A DNA stretch of 64,000 nucleotides. Origin: Acidobacteriota bacterium. GTDB taxonomy: Bacteria > Acidobacteriota > Terriglobia > Terriglobales > Acidobacteriaceae. The position numbers were made by a program, and so were the translations under genes. Below are positions 63,567 to 64,000 of this stretch, in pieces. Under the pieces are notes generated by a model. The model did no database searches, was not told the DNA's origin, and worked only from the letters and a program-made list of their open reading frames with translations. The stretch spans positions 40,934 to 104,933 of the forward strand of contig JABCZC010000007.1 in NCBI GenBank assembly GCA_013289875.1, written 5' to 3'. The first letter of the stretch is position 1. Every line of letters begins with the position of its first letter.

Positions 63567-64000
63567 ATGCTTCCACGCGATCTTACGGCCCAACAATTTG
63601 CTGCGTATCCTCCTGAAGCGAGGAAGCTGGCGGTGGCTCACCTGGACGCGTTGCAGCAGCTTCCCCTCAGCTTCGAACCGAGCCTGCTGCGGGAGGTGAT
63701 CGACTACGATTTCAAATTCCCGGCAGAGCGCGCGGCCATCGACAAGGAACTCGACACTCTCAGCTCTTTGTCTGTTGTTCAGGTTAAAGAGTGGTTTCAG
63801 GCGTTCTCGCAATTTTCGCTTTCCTCGAAACTGGAACAGTTCGATTGGGTCAACCAGCCGGCCCAGTTTGTCGAGCAGCTATCGGCGTACCTCTGGACCA
63901 CACACCAACTCGATGCATTTCGAGAGGCGGCGACGGCATACGGGAATCGGCTGCAGGCGGCTGCTCCGCCGGAGCCAGTTTCTGAGCGCAGACTTGGGAT
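63567..64000 (+). CDS. hypothetical protein (3' end outside window)
   Basis: The frame opens at ATG 63567 and runs to the window end without a stop, giving 144 residues. It begins MLPRDLTAQQFAAYPPEARK and is soluble and mostly alpha-helical, with no signal peptide, many Gln, Glu and aromatic residues (VKEWFQAFSQFSLSSKLEQF) and a Pro-rich stretch at the edge (AAPPEPVSE) that may be a linker. I do not recognise the family. It lies 15 bp behind the DUF1501-like stop, so it is probably in the same transcript. Confidence 0.72.
   Translation, partial: MLPRDLTAQQFAAYPPEARKLAVAHLDALQQLPLSFEPSLLREVIDYDFKFPAERAAIDKELDTLSSLSVVQVKEWFQAFSQFSLSSKLEQFDWVNQPAQFVEQLSAYLWTTHQLDAFREAATAYGNRLQAAAPPEPVSERRLG

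Overview
The window looks like a chromosomal piece of an Acidobacteriota genome (class Terriglobia, Acidobacteriaceae-like). This is inferred from gene content: two Oar-type TonB-dependent receptors with carboxypeptidase-like repeats and FRAEFFN(L/I)FN C-termini, an orphan MacB-like permease of the ADOP type, several CRTAC1/UnbV beta-propeller proteins paired with TPR proteins, a HpnI-like hopanoid glycosyltransferase and many TTG/GTG starts in G+C-rich DNA. I see no rRNA, tRNA, CRISPR array, transposase or phage gene.

Layout. 1-2766: end of an Oar-type receptor followed 3 bp later by a secreted esterase. 2768-7326: a D-amino-acid salvage module (D-serine dehydratase-like enzyme on the minus strand; N-acyl-D-amino-acid deacylase, RidA and a GntP permease on the plus strand, joined by ATGA overlaps). 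7681-13909: two half-size EamA transporters, an ADOP permease, small proteins, and a MarR regulator divergent from a membrane protein. 14001-19753: cysteine dioxygenase, asparagine synthase, an ArnT-like glycosyltransferase and UDP-sulfoquinovose synthase, a possible sulfoglycoconjugate locus. 19929-31795 is a long minus-strand run: HpnI, a CAP protein, a four-gene MdtNOP/YtcA-like efflux operon and treZ-treY for trehalose synthesis from glucan.

31983-44320 is a sugar-processing region: ThuA, a Gfo/Idh/MocA oxidoreductase and a TIM-barrel isomerase; then a periplasmic redox set (multicopper oxidase, triheme cytochrome c, PQQ dehydrogenase without its own heme domain); then a sugar porter, a secreted alpha-galactosidase-like hydrolase and an amidohydrolase.

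44406-64000 is the most unusual part. A minus-strand operon (56616 to 46573) encodes a 1297-residue VCBS/ASPIC-redoxin-TPR fusion, an 843-residue TPR protein and two CRTAC1 proteins, the first three junctions being overlapping or nearly so. It is divergent from a complete 1295-residue Oar receptor whose leader carries two identical perfect palindromes of LacI-operator type. Two paralogous secreted TPR proteins lie at the two ends of the locus, and a Tat-exported DUF1501-like protein follows. I read this as an uncharacterised, co-regulated cell-envelope system, probably for capture and processing of an extracellular polymer. The substrate cannot be read from the sequence.
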